In this document: piece after piece, positions 9,929-20,114 of the stretch | How the letters are laid out: each line of letters opens with the position of its first letter | How positions within the stretch are numbered: the first letter of the stretch is position 1 | From: Mauremys mutica | Taxonomy: Eukaryota; Chordata; Testudines; Geoemydidae | Direction of reading: 5' to 3' | Assembly: GCF_020497125.1 (NCBI RefSeq) | Contig: NC_059082.1 | Coordinates: forward strand, 54,768,524 to 54,832,523 | Length of the DNA: 64,000 bases | Translations under genes and position numbers: made by a program | Notes under the pieces: model-generated | Seen by the model: only the letters and a program-made list of their open reading frames with translations | Databases searched by the model: none | Told to the model about the DNA's origin: nothing

Positions 9929-10865
9929 ACACATAAGGAGTGTTAGTTGCTACTGGCAGGTATTAAAATAGAGTTAAAGAACCTAGACACAGGGCTCTAG
10001 CAATCTGAGTTTCTAGGTCTTTTGACTCCTGTGCACTGCTTTGAATATGGTAGTTTTGAAGACTCACAGCACAGACGATGCATCCATTCATGCAGACTAG
10101 GTTGCAACTGAAAAGAGTGGCATGGATTTTGTAAAAGAACTGGAAAGCCACTGCAGTGCAGGAGAGAAAAACTGAAAATACTTAGAAGTATGTTGGGAAT
10201 TCTCCTTTGAAATGGAATCTTTGGGCTGAGTATTTTACTTTTCATCTAACCTATAATAAAATACTTAAAATACAAATGGCATAATTTGACTTACACCACT
10301 TAACATTTATTTGTCCATTAAAGTTGGCAATTTCCTTTAAAGACCCGAATATTCCAAATATTTCAGGGATGGCTGATATATCCCTAACCTACTCAGAAAT
10401 TAGCACTTTAGAAAACAGGCTATGACTACAAAGTTGCAAAGAAATTGGAAAAAAACTTTCTAGAGATTTCAACTGACTATGCCTCTATACATACTAATTC
10501 CAAGTCCTTCTGATCATCAGAAGTGAGACTGTTTCCATGTTACCTACCCAGGTGTAATCTAGACTCCGTTTCCAGATACAGGTTTTAATTCAAAATTGTA
10601 TAAACCTAATCTTGCTACTGTAGAATATAAATTCAGGTCTTCCTCTGAAAGATTGCACACCTTTCCCTTGTATGTTTAGGATTAAAAATCTCCTATGTTT
10701 AATACTTAACTGCAAAATAAATGAGTTAAAGTAAAAACCCAAAACAGAAAGAATACATGTATTTTTGGTCATCTATCAACTGCAACACTGGTCCTAGGAA
10801 TAGGGTTCCAAATCAAAGCAGCATAACATTTTGTTCTATATATCTGAATTTACGGCCTCCGACAA
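9929..10865. other. AT-rich spacer, no gene seen
   Basis: No recognisable coding sequence, repeat end or tandem array. The two overlapping minus-strand frames near 9963-10245 (62 and 82 codons) have no family features. Confidence 0.45.
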
Positions 10866-12330
10866 TCACAGAATCATAGAAATGTAGGACTGGAAGGGAC
10901 TTTGATTGTTTATCTAGTCCAGTCCCCTGAACTGAGGCAGGATTAAGAATTTTCTAGACCATTCTTAACAGGTACTTGTCTAACCTGTTCTTACAATCCT
11001 CCTACCTAAGACAGAGATTCCACAATCTCTCTAGATAATTTGTTCTAGTGCTTAACTATTCTTACAATTAGGAAGTTTTCCCCTAATGTCTAACCTAAAT
11101 CTTGCTTGCTGCAATTTAAGTCAATTACTTCTTGTCCTGTCCTCAGTGGATAAGGAGACTAATTTATCACCCTCCTCTTTATCACAACCTTCTACAAACT
11201 GAAAACTGTTATCATGTGTCCCTCAGTCTTCTCTTCTCTAGACTAAACAAACCCAATTTTTTCAATAGCTCCTCACAGGTCATGTTTTCTAGACCTTTAA
11301 TAATGTTTGTTGCTCTCCTCTGGACTTCTTCCAATTTGGCCACATCCTTCTTGAATTGTGGTGCCCAAACTAGACACAGTACTCCAGTTGAGGCCTTATC
11401 AGTGCTGAGTAGAGTGGAAGAATTACTTCTCGGGTTTGCCTACAACACTCCTGCTAATACATCCCAGAATGATTCTCGCTTTATTTGAAACAGTATTACA
11501 TTGTTGATTTATTTTTAATTTGTAATCTATACTATAACCCACAGATCCTTTTCTGCAGTACTCCCTGCTAGGCAGTCATTTCCCATTTTGTATGTGTCCA
11601 ATTATTTCTTCCTAAATGTAGTACTTTGCATTTGCCCTTATTTAATTTCATCCTATTTATTTCAGACTGGTTATCCAGTTTTTTTAAGATCACATTGAAT
11701 TCTAATCCTGTCCTCCAAAGCACTTGCAACTCCTCCCAGCTTGGTATCATCCACAAACTTTATAAGTGTACTCTGTATGCCATTATCCAAATCATTTATG
11801 AAGATAGTGAATAGAACCAGACCCATGACACATCCCTGTGGGAGCCCACTTCATATGCCCTTCCAGCTTGGCTGTGAAACACTGTCAATTACTCTCTGAG
11901 TACCGTTTTCTAACCAGTTGTGCATCCACCTTATAGCAGGTTCACCTAGACCAGGGATAGGCAACCTATGGCACTCACACTGCCTGGGTCCTGGCCACTG
12001 ATCCAGAGGGCTCTGCATTTTAATTTAATTTTAAATGAAGCTTATTAAACAATTAAAAACCGTATTTACTTGACATACAACAATAGTTTAGTTCTGTATT
12101 ATAGACTTATAGAAAGAGACCTTCTAAAAACATTAAAATGTATTACTGGCACACAGAACCTTAAATTAGAGTGAATAAATGAAGACTCGGCACACCACTT
12201 CTGAAAGGTTGCCAACCCCTGACCTACACTATATTTCCTAGTTTACTTATCAGAAGGTGATGTGAGATGGTATCAGAAGCCTTACTAAAGTTGAGATATA
12301 TGGTATCTATTCACGCTCATTTGGACAAGT
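10866..12330 (-). mobile_element. CR1 LINE, minus strand, 5'-truncated, with nested hAT
   Basis: The left edge TCACAGAATCATAGAAATGT is the CR1 3' terminus in reverse, followed by the GACTGGAAGGGACTTTGATT tail. Further right the minus strand encodes C-terminal reverse-transcriptase pieces such as NRMKLNKGKCKVLHLGRNN (11568-11756). The homology resumes after the hAT at 12222 with the complement of the finger region (TATCAGAAGCCTTACTAAAG) and fades near 12330. CR1 is a non-LTR retrotransposon that copies itself by target-primed reverse transcription; insertions are usually 5'-truncated, as here. Many stops and indels show an old copy. Confidence 0.88.
11952..12221. mobile_element. hAT MITE nested in CR1
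   Basis: The ends are CAGGGATAGGCAACC and GGTTGCCAACCCCTG. The 8-bp duplication is ACCTAGAC (11944-11951) and ACCTACAC (12222-12229). It belongs to the same family as 35941-36245 and 46747-47605 (shared core GGCTCTGCATTTTAATTTAA and GACTCGGCACACCACTTCTG). CR1 sequence is continuous across the site once the element is ignored, so this hAT is younger than the CR1. Confidence 0.9.
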
Positions 12331-14559
12331 TAGGTTGGACTTGCAAGGAAAATTTGGCCATTTTAAAAACACAGCTTCTGGGTATTGTGAGAAATTAAAA
12401 ATGTTGACATTAAATGTCTCTTGTAACATCTACCAGACAGTTAATTGAGAGCAACAGTTTAAAATGCAACATAATGAAAAAAGGAAACGTGAGGTTTGCC
12501 AGTGTCCCCCATTCTGGAAGCAGCACTCACCATACCTACCAGCACCAGGGGGAAGGTGTCATACAAAAGAACTGTCACAGTGACCTCTAAGATTACTGCA
12601 CAGAGGAACTGGCCAACAGAGTCCTCACAACTGTCACAGAAGGAATTCCCAGGATCCACCACTGTGGGTCTCTTATACCAACAGTGGTATTAAGAATATC
12701 TCCTAGTCCCTCTAAGGACAATTGTTTGACGAAGGCCATGCAACTGGCATAGAGACCCACTGCAACAGCAAAATATAAAGACAGGCTGCCATGAAAAGAC
12801 ATTTCAATATCTGAACACATGACTGACTATTAGAAACCATAGCGAGAGATACCTTAGAAAAGCTAGATAGAAACATGCCATGGCTGAGGGGCAGTATATG
12901 AACCCGAGGGCAGACAGACATCACTTATGGATGTCTGCAATTGCTTCTCCTTGCCTGCAGGACACTCAGAGGCACCAGGTCAGCTTCCCTCCGACACTGA
13001 CTGCAGAAAAGGGTTTTACAGTTATTACAAGTATAGAAAAGGGCAGTTGTACCAGACATCTCAGAAGGACCTTAACTATAAATTCACTACCAGTAAAAAC
13101 ACTGTAAACAAGATCTAAATGCAAATCTATTCAAGCTGCAGAAAATCAAAGACTAACATTGTGACCAGCCCTCCTGCCTCATATCAATGATGTTTGCCTT
13201 AACATAAATTGTGATATCGAGCAGAGCTTTTAAACAGATTCATCCAGGAGAAATGTTTCCCCTTTGCTTGGTAAGTAGCTTATCAAAGGGAAATTACATT
13301 TAATTAGCACGGCAGGTATTGCATTAGAATTTCAACATGCAAACTAGCCAGCCCTTTAAGGTAACACCTCCCCACAGGGCAAGTGAGACAGCACCTTCCT
13401 CCCAGTCCCCCACCTCCTAAATTACAGCAGGCAGATAAAAAAGCAGCTCCTAGCCACACCTTCACAAAAAGTACAGGAGCCCTTTGTATCGGGCATTTAG
13501 TTGAAAGGCTTATATTTCTGGGGGTTGGGTGTGTATATGTATGGGAGTGGGGGTGGATTTAAGATTCGGACCCACCCAGGAACCACTCCCGGGACTAAAG
13601 ATCCAAACAGAAAGGTTCCTGCCATCCAGGAAAAAAGGGAGTATGATATCGGAATGTCCTTATGTCCAGTTATAGTTTTTATGTTGAAAACATACAAATA
13701 CAACCGAGAAAAACAAAGTGTTAAAAGCCTCCAGAAAAAATGCCAAGCAAGCAAATGCTGCAATTAATCCCTTCACTCTTCTCTGTATTGATTTCAGAAA
13801 AGGCACTTGAAGAAATGTAGATTAAATAAACAGCTGGAAGCAGCTCCCTGATCTCCAGCTTTGGGGAATCTTCACAGAATTTCACAGAGCACAGCCCTCA
13901 AGAAGAGACCATCCCCCTTGTCTGGTCTGCAGCCTCAGTGAGGGCTGATGGGCGAAAGAGACTCCTTGAAACAAATTAGTTCCAAATGCCTGTCACTGAG
14001 GCACTACAGAGGGACAGGGAAGGAAGCACAAGGCTATACATGGTCTGCTCACATTCTAAAGAAAGAAGCCACTCTGTTTACAAATACAGATGCCTGCAAA
14101 CTATCAAATTGATCCTGGGATTTCAACAGCTTTTCTTGATTACTGCTAGTTTCAACCAAGCCACAGATTCATTTAATGACTAAACCAGGCAAGCAAGCAC
14201 TTTGTTTTCCAGACAGCAAGGAACCTTTCTAACAGGATCCAGGTTTTCAGATAATATATCTACCTAAAGTCATGACGACGAGAGTGTTTCTTAGCCTTGT
14301 TCCTCACTAACTTCTGAAATCACCAGCATTCTACATTAGGAGAGGCAAACAAACCTCTACAAGCAGGCAACAAAACAGTAAAAGGAAGGAGAACACACAC
14401 TAAGCAGGGCAAATCAGTGCATCACTGGATTCGGGACCCAGCTCAGATTCAAATCAAGTGGGATACAATAAAAAGAACACTCTCTTCCAGAAATCATCTG
14501 AAGAGTCTCCTGGATTCTAGCAAGAACATTCAATGCTATAACCTCAATCTGACACTTTG
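12331..14559. other. Unique-looking DNA, no gene seen
   Basis: About 2.2 kb without recognisable coding sequence or repeat boundaries. Opposite-strand frames of 88 codons at 13497-13767 mirror each other through a short imperfect palindrome (CCACCCAGGAACCACTCCCG region) and look accidental. Confidence 0.45.
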
Positions 14560-14920
14560 GCCTGGTCTACACTACGAGTTTATCTCAAATTTAGCAGCGT
14601 TAAACCGAATTAACCCTGCACCTGTCCACAAAACGAAGCCCTTTATTTCGATATAAAGGGCTCTTAATATTGATATCTGTACTCCTCCCCGATGAGGGGA
14701 GTAGCGCTCAAATCGGTATTGCCATTTCGAATTAGGGTTAGTGTGGCCGCAATTCGACAGTATTGGCCTCCGGGAGCTATCCCACAGTGCACCATTGTGT
14801 CCGCTCTGGACAGCAATCTGAACTCGGATGCACTGGCCAGGTAGACAGGAAAAGCCCCGTGAACTTTTGAATTTCATTTCCTGTTTACCCAGCGTGGAGA
14901 GCCGATCAGCACAGGTGACC

Positions 14921-15170
14921 ATGCAGTCCCAGAATCAAAAAAGAGCTCCAGCATGGACCGTACAGGAGTTACAGAATCTGATCTCTGTATGGGGAGATGA
15001 ATCTGTTCTATAAGAACTCTGTTCCAATAGATGAAATGCCAAAACATTTGAAAAAATCTCCAAGGCCACGATGGACAGAGGCCACAACAGGGACTCACCA
15101 CAGTGCTGCGTGAAACTAAGGAGCTGAGACAAGCATACCGGAAAGCCAAAGAATCAAATGGATGCTCATG
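14921..15170 (+). pseudogene. Harbinger ORF1 Myb/SANT fragment in copy B
   Basis: Starting at the ATG, the plus strand reads MQSQNQKRAPAWTVQELQNL and then ISVWGDESVL, a stop, then in other frames NSVPIDEMPKHLKKSPRPR-like and STTVLRETKELRQAYRKAKE remnants. This is the start of the Harbinger SANT protein, whose usual form in these elements is KRAPAWTEREVLDLIAVWG. A TAA after SVL and at least two frameshifts break it. The context (about 360 bases from the left terminal repeat) matches ORF1 in copies A and C. Only the N-terminal domain survives; the rest has been replaced by the inverted arms. Confidence 0.75.
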
Positions 15171-15430
15171 GAGGGAGGGGCGACTGAGACTGTAGCTATC
15201 CCACAGTTCCCGCACTCTCCAAAAACCATTTGAATTCTTGGCTGAGCTCCCAAAGCCTGAAGGGTCAAAAACATTGTCACGGGTGGTTCAGGGTATATGT
15301 CGTCCCCCCCGTGAAAGCTAAGGGGAAAAAAATCCTCTCTCGCCTTTTTTCAATGTCACCATATGTCTACTGGATGCTGCTGGCAGACGCGGTGCTGCAG
15401 CGCTACACAGCAGCATCCCCTTCCCTTCCC

Positions 15431-15560
15431 TTGCGGACGGCAGACGGTACAGTATGACTGATATCCGTCTTCGTCGTCCCGTGAGTGCTCCTGGCTGGCC
15501 TCGGTGAGGTTGGCCGGGGGCGCCTGGGCAAAAATGGGAATGACTCCAGGTCTCTTCTTT
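15431..15560 (-). pseudogene. DNMT3B-derived relic in copy B, left arm
   Basis: The minus strand reads, in one frame, ANLTEASQEHSRDDEDGYQS followed by [17 protein letters not shown] is the start of the vertebrate DNMT3B ADD (PHD-like) domain, and the preceding LTE matches the IDLTEED stretch that precedes the ADD segment in copy D. Only the first zinc-ligand cysteines of the domain remain. It is a short fragment inside a non-autonomous transposon and cannot fold as an ADD domain. The origin is inferred from identity with the fuller copy at 36903-37420. Confidence 0.7.
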
Positions 15561-15654
15561 AAGCTTTGTCTAATGGAGGTTCACTCCTGCCTGGAATATC
15601 ATAGCAGCTGGAGACTGCCCTCCCCTCCCCTCTTTGATCTCTGCTTGCAGAGGC

Positions 15655-15694
15655 AATAAAGTCAGTGTTGTTTCTTATTCATGCATTCTTTATT
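15655..15694. promoter_or_regulatory. Opposed polyadenylation signals in copy B
   Basis: AATAAA at 15655-15660 (plus) and TTTATT at 15689-15694 (minus AATAAA) sit 28 bases apart in the spacer between the inverted arms. This is the relic of the tail-to-tail ORF ends seen in copies A, C and D. Confidence 0.55.
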
Positions 15695-15969
15695 ACTTCA
15701 TCACACAAATGGGGGGATAACTGCCACAGTAGCCCAGGAGGGGTGGGGAAGGAGGGAAGCAACAGGTCGGGTTGTTGCAGGGGCACCCCCTAGAATGGCA
15801 TGCAGCTCATCATTTCTGCGGGATGTCTGGGGCTCTGACCTGGAGCGGCCGTTTGCCTCTCTGGTTCTTTAGTAGGCTTGCCTGATATTCTAGGCAGGAC
15901 TGACTCTCCCTTAGACAAAACTTAAAGAAGAGAATGACCTGGGGAGTCATTCCCATTTTTGTCCATGAG

Positions 15970-16046
15970 CCCCCGACCGACCTCACCGAGGCTGGCCAGG
16001 AGCACCCATGACAGCAGCAGACGGTACAGTAGAGCTGGTAACCGTC
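15970..16046. pseudogene. DNMT3B-derived relic in copy B, right arm, rearranged
   Basis: In the right arm the LTEAGQEHP coding stretch lies on the plus strand (about 15976-16007). The following DGYQLYCTVC stretch lies on the minus strand (16017-16046). The two halves that are collinear in copies D and B-left are therefore inverted relative to each other. This is a fragment with no possible protein function; it documents internal rearrangement of the captured segment. Confidence 0.6.
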
Positions 16047-16727
16047 CTTTGCTAACTTGCAAAAGGCAAGGGGATGCTGCTGTGTAGCGCTGCAGTACTG
16101 CGTCTGTCAGCAGCATCCAATAGACATACAGTGACAGTGAAAAAAGACTGAACGGGCTCCATGGTTGCTGTGCTATGGCGTCTGCCCAGGCAATCCAGGG
16201 AACAGGGCGCGAAATGATTGTCTGCCGTTGCTTTCACGGAGGGAGGACTGACTGATGACATTTACCCAGAGTCATCCGCGACACTGTTTTTGCCCCATCA
16301 TGCATTGGGATCTCAACCCAGAATTCCAATGGGCGGGGGAGACTGCGGGAACTATGGGATAGCTACCCACAGTGCAACGCTCCAGAAATCGACACTAGCC
16401 TCGGTACATGGATGCACACCGCCAAATTAATGTGCTTAGTGTGGCCATGTGCACTCGACTTTATACAATCTGTTTCCAAAAATCTGTTTCTGTAAAATCA
16501 GAATAATCTCGTAGTGTAGACATACCCTCTGTAACACTCTGCCTCCAGTATTGTTGGTTGCCCTGCCTTCTCTGAAATGGCAGAGCATTTCCCTTCCCCC
16601 ATCTATTCCAAGGGAAGATATGGAGAGGCCTGGCATAGCCAGTCAGTGATTGTCCAATCCTTAGTTATTGCTTGCCAATTTTCTGCTTAATAAAATAAGG
16701 GCTTAGGGAAAAATTGGTAAGTATGGC

Positions 16728-16870
16728 TTGGTCTACACTGCACAGTTAGGTTGACATAAGGCACCTTACGTCAACCTAATTAGGTCAGTGTATACACTAC
16801 AGCCTTGTTCCCACCGATATAAGTGCCCCTCTACGCCAACCTAATAACTCCATCTCCAGGAGAGGCCTAG
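16728..16870. mobile_element. Harbinger element left-end fragment
   Basis: GGCTTGGTCTACACTGCACA followed by GATATAAGTGCCCCTCTACG and CTAATAACTCCATCTCC aligns with the left end of element A (231-360: GACATAAGTGCCCCGCTACG, TTAATAACGCTACCTCC). An internal inverted pair (AGGTTGACATAAGGC / ACCTTACGTCAACCT) is present. The right end is missing, so this is a truncated copy. Confidence 0.7.
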
Positions 16871-16889
16871 GTCCCCACTCCCAGCCAGG

Positions 16890-17248
16890 GCTGCTGCCTG
16901 TGCTCCCTTAAAAATTCTCACTTCAAAACTACTTGCTTACAAAAATCAGACATAAAAATAGAAAAGTGTCACAGCCACTACCACTGACAAATTGCTGACT
17001 CTCTCATTTTTACCATATAATTATAAAACAAATAAACTGAAATGAAAATATTGTACTTATATTTCATTGTATAGAATATAGAGCACTATAAACAAGTTGT
17101 CTGTATGAAATTTTAGTTTGTATTGACTTCGCTAGTGCTTTTTATATTGCCTGTTGTATAACAAGGCAAATATGTAGATGATTTGATGTATCCCCGGAAG
17201 GCCTCTGTGTACCCGCAGGGGTACACATAGCCCTGGTTGAGAACCACT
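16890..17248. mobile_element. Probable hAT fragment, right end
   Basis: The segment ends GGGGTACACATAGCCCTGGTTGAGAACCACTG, a form of hAT terminus (compare GAGAGCCACTG at 47547). The AT-rich body has no coding capacity. No matching left terminus is visible, so extent and class are uncertain. Confidence 0.45.
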
Positions 17249-17303
17249 GGACTAGATGACCACACTGTTCCTTCTGGCCGTGGAATCTATTAATCTGTTC
17301 TCT
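17249..17303 (+). repeat. LINE 3' terminal scrap
   Basis: GACTAGATGACCACACTGTT and CCTTCTGGCCGTGGAATCTA match the tail of the LINE that ends at 24492 (GACTAGATGATCACAATGGTT, CCTTGGAATCTATTAATCTA). Only about 55 bases remain. Confidence 0.65.
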
Positions 17304-17344
17304 CTGGAAAATGGTGGATACACTGAATCAGTCTGCCTCAACAT

Positions 17345-18470
17345 TCAACTTGGCGAGGGTCCAGATGACCTTGAGTCCAAGGGATAAGCCCCTAGCTCCC
17401 ATGTCAATATGTACACACCACAGCTGTCCACTTGTTGCACACTTGTGGCTGCAAGTGCTGTACTAAATGCCAGGTCGATAGAGCTTAGCTCCTGGAAAAT
17501 GATTATTCTGATGGGAACCACAGTCCCTGACATGTCTTGGGACCCATGTGAATGTAGAGTCAATTGTGCACCTGAGGACACAACAGCAGGATGCTCTCAG
17601 AGTGCTGTGGATTAACGAGCCACTTCTGAAGTCATGGATGGGATTGCTCGGTGATCCCACCCTGCCAGAATGAATGACTGAAAGGCCTCCTATCACTGTA
17701 TGATATCTGCTGCTGAGGCCTAGAAGATGCAGAACATGTCTGATTGGCTGCACTGCACGACTTCTTTGCCTTCGCTTCAAGTAAGAGAACTTAGCTGTTG
17801 AAGAAATGAGTCCCCAGATGGACAAGGCCTTGGGAAGGGACAAGAAAGCTCCTACCCCAATTCATGATGAAACCAGGAGCAGTGAGGATTGTTGGGACTT
17901 GCCCAAGATCCAGCTGGGCGAGTCTGAAGGACCTTACCTTCATCAACAGCTCATGCAGAGAATGAAAATCTGAATCTCGTCCCCTCTCACATGGCATTGA
18001 CAATGCTCTCAATCGTCTCACACGTGCCCCACAGTGCAGATGGGATGCGAACAAGTTGGAGTCAAATGCTGAGAGCCCAGGAGAAAATGAAGGCCCCAAT
18101 GCTGTGGCTAAATAGGCACATACAGGTTGTTTCAAACCCACGGGGCACAGCGAGTTGTTGGGCGATAATGGAAAGGTGAGCATCTCAATTCTGAAACTGG
18201 CCTTTTGTACAAAAGTATTGAGAAGGGAGAAGTCCAAGATAGTAGCGCCATTCCTCTCAGGAAACAAGCTGAATTGCTCCAATACTGAATAAGATGTGCA
18301 TTGCTTGGAGCAAGAACTTGTCTCTAATCAACTTGCCAATGGGAATGAGGGAGGATTGGAGGAGCTATCTGGTAAACACCGAGAAAGAACAAAACTCTGC
18401 TGAATATCACCAACAGACAGCTTCTAGTGCCCACCTGCACACAGCAGAACCAATCTAGATAGGAAGAAAC
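17345..18470 (-). pseudogene. DIRS-like retroelement pol remnant (reverse transcriptase / RNase H)
   Basis: The minus strand carries, in several frames, a finger/palm start ATILDFSLLNTFVQKASFRI, then about 115 residues later APGFIMNWGRSFLVPSQGLV followed by HLGTHF, and further on PRHVRDCGSHQNNHFPGAK and GQLWCVHIDMGARGL. The order and spacing resemble the RT (ILDL..LN.F.....F.M), the 'GF.IN..KS.L.P.Q...HLG' thumb block and an RNase H region ('W...HIN.LELRAV', 'INRQGG') of DIRS-type tyrosine-recombinase retrotransposons. Upstream pieces (to about 18470) include a weak IVSSYLDWFCC match to the 'I.S.WVL' block. Stops and frameshifts are frequent. A Gypsy-type pol is a less likely alternative. The family call rests on pattern recognition alone. 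Confidence 0.5.
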
Positions 18471-19380
18471 TATTTCAGATATCCCTGAATGAGGCTGATG
18501 TACACCAGCACCAGCAACCCCTCATTTCAAATTGGCACCAGGAGGCCCAGAAGTGGTGGTGGTAGAAGTGGATGATCTGACAGGAGCTCTGGGTCCAAAC
18601 AAGAGGCCACAACCTTGGGAATAGCTCCTCATTTGGAAACATGAGGACCTCTGACATAGAGTGGAATTTATAGAAATTAAGAGGTTAACTGCTGTGTCAA
18701 AATGTCTTGGTCATAACCCACCTGTCTGTGGAGCAAAGGTAGAAGAGAGCCAGCAGAAATGAAATGGCTCAAGAACCAGGGGAGTGGCCTGTGTTGGTGC
18801 ATGGCATCCTGGTCACAGGTGGACAAGCTAGGTTGCCTGGACCATAGGGCAGAACCTAAAAATCCCTGGATGGGGACCCTGGAGTGGTATCCTACCCTTG
18901 GAGGAGTATGTGGGCAGGGCAGCAGAGAGGAAGCAAGAGAATAAAGACTTGTTTCCATGAGGAACTGCTAGGCACATAGGTATGGTCCTCAAGACCGTCA
19001 GGAAGCCAGGAGCTGAGGGCAAGAGAAGGGAAAAGCAAAAAAGATCTGCAACTCCTCCTGCAGAGCCAGCAGAATGGGGCTAGGGTAGTCGCTGAGACTC
19101 TCGGAGTGCCAGCAACTGGATACAAAAGTATGCCTCAAGGACTGCTGATTTGCACATGAGCATTATAAAATTCAGCAGTTACAACAGTGATGGACGTTTG
19201 TTCACTGGAGAATTCTGACATTTTCTTGGGTTGCCACATTCTGCCATTGGAGAGTAGAACTGAGGAATAATACAAACAGTGTCTACGCAGCTGCTGTGAA
19301 CTAGAGAGGCAGAGAAGAAAATTGGTGGAGAGAGCTGGCACCAGTGTGAAGAACAGTGTTGGAAGGGACTAATACTGCTC
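18471..19380. other. No clear gene; possibly 5' part of the DIRS-like remnant
   Basis: About 0.9 kb with no domain I can name. Overlapping minus-strand frames of 60-93 codons continue from the pol remnant and could be decayed upstream retroelement sequence, but no motif settles this. Confidence 0.35.
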
Positions 19381-19381
19381 A

Positions 19382-19515
19382 AAAGGAAGGATGCAGTGTT
19401 GTTGTAGCTGTGTCTATCCCAGGATATTAGCGAGACAAGGTGGGGGAGGTAGTATGTGTTATTGGACCAACCTCTGTGGGTGAGAGACAAGCTTTCGAGC
19501 TACACAGAGCTCTTC
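19382..19515. repeat. Dispersed reptilian repeat (class unknown)
   Basis: ATGCAGTGTTGTTGTAGCTG, CAGGATATTAGCGAGACAAG and GACAAGCTTTCGAGCTACAC form a sequence I know to be widely repeated in turtle and crocodilian DNA. I cannot assign its class with confidence. No coding potential. Confidence 0.5.
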
Positions 19516-19899
19516 ATGCACATCACTCACATCTACATCCCAGTCGCTCTTTGTTTCTAATCATTTGCAATTCCTCCATTAATCCCCAGGATTTTCACTA
19601 TAAATTTTCGGTTTAGTTTTAAGTTCTACCCTGTACTGGTTTCTTCTCAAGTTTTTGAAGCAGACTCTAGGGGAAGTCTGGTGCATTGCAGTTATGAAGC
19701 TGCAGAACTTGGTAAATGGTGACAAAAATTCTTGGATGAATTGCCTACAAATCTGAAAAGGGGAAGGACCTGCTCCTGAAGTCTCAGCGGAACGTTTCTT
19801 CCCATGCAAGAGCTGTGTTCCATTGGGAAAGCCCGGCATTCTTACTCCCTATTTCTTTCAGATTCACAAGCGTGTCAGCAGACTTATTGCTGGTTATCT

Positions 19900-20060
19900 C
19901 ATTACATTAGGGCCTAAGGGCCCAAGTCAGGATCAGGCCCCACTTTGCTGGGCACTGTGCAACACACAGGGAGATGAGATCCCTGCCCCAAAGAGCTTAT
20001 AATGTAACCTAAGTTAAGACAAGATGCAACAAAACATTAAAATACAAGGGATGGGGAGAG
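19900..20060. repeat. Dispersed amniote repeat (class unknown)
   Basis: CAGGATCAGGCCCCACTTTG, TGGGCACTGTGCAACACACA and CCCTGCCCCAAAGAGCTTAT are words of a short repeat common in turtle genomes. It carries no frame. It lies just left of an AC microsatellite. Confidence 0.45.
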
Positions 20061-20090
20061 GGAATGTAGCAGTACTAAGGATGTGTAGTT

Positions 20091-20114
20091 ACACACACAC
20101 ACACACACACACAC
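20091..20114. repeat. (AC)12 microsatellite
   Basis: Twelve uninterrupted AC dinucleotides followed by CACTGC. Confidence 0.95.

Larger units (their letters stand above)
14560..16527. mobile_element. Harbinger copy B, fold-back derivative with a captured DNMT3B relic
   Basis: It begins GCCTGGTCTACACTACGAGT and ends GTAGTGTAGACATACCC, the terminal repeats of this Harbinger lineage; the flanks TTG/TCT show no clean duplication. The left third holds the subterminal region and an ORF1 SANT fragment. The centre consists of two long inverted arms, about 15190-15600 and 15920-16375, around a spacer with opposed AATAAA signals. Each arm carries a shortened relic of the DNMT3B-derived segment seen complete in copy D. 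No transposase domain remains, so the copy is non-autonomous. Confidence 0.85.

Noticed and set aside
13497..13767. Opposed 88-codon frames as a small gene
   Set aside because: The two strands are open over the same span by chance. There is no motif, and no splice or polyadenylation context.
20091..20114. Regulatory Z-DNA element
   Set aside because: A plain (AC)12 microsatellite has no context to support a regulatory role.
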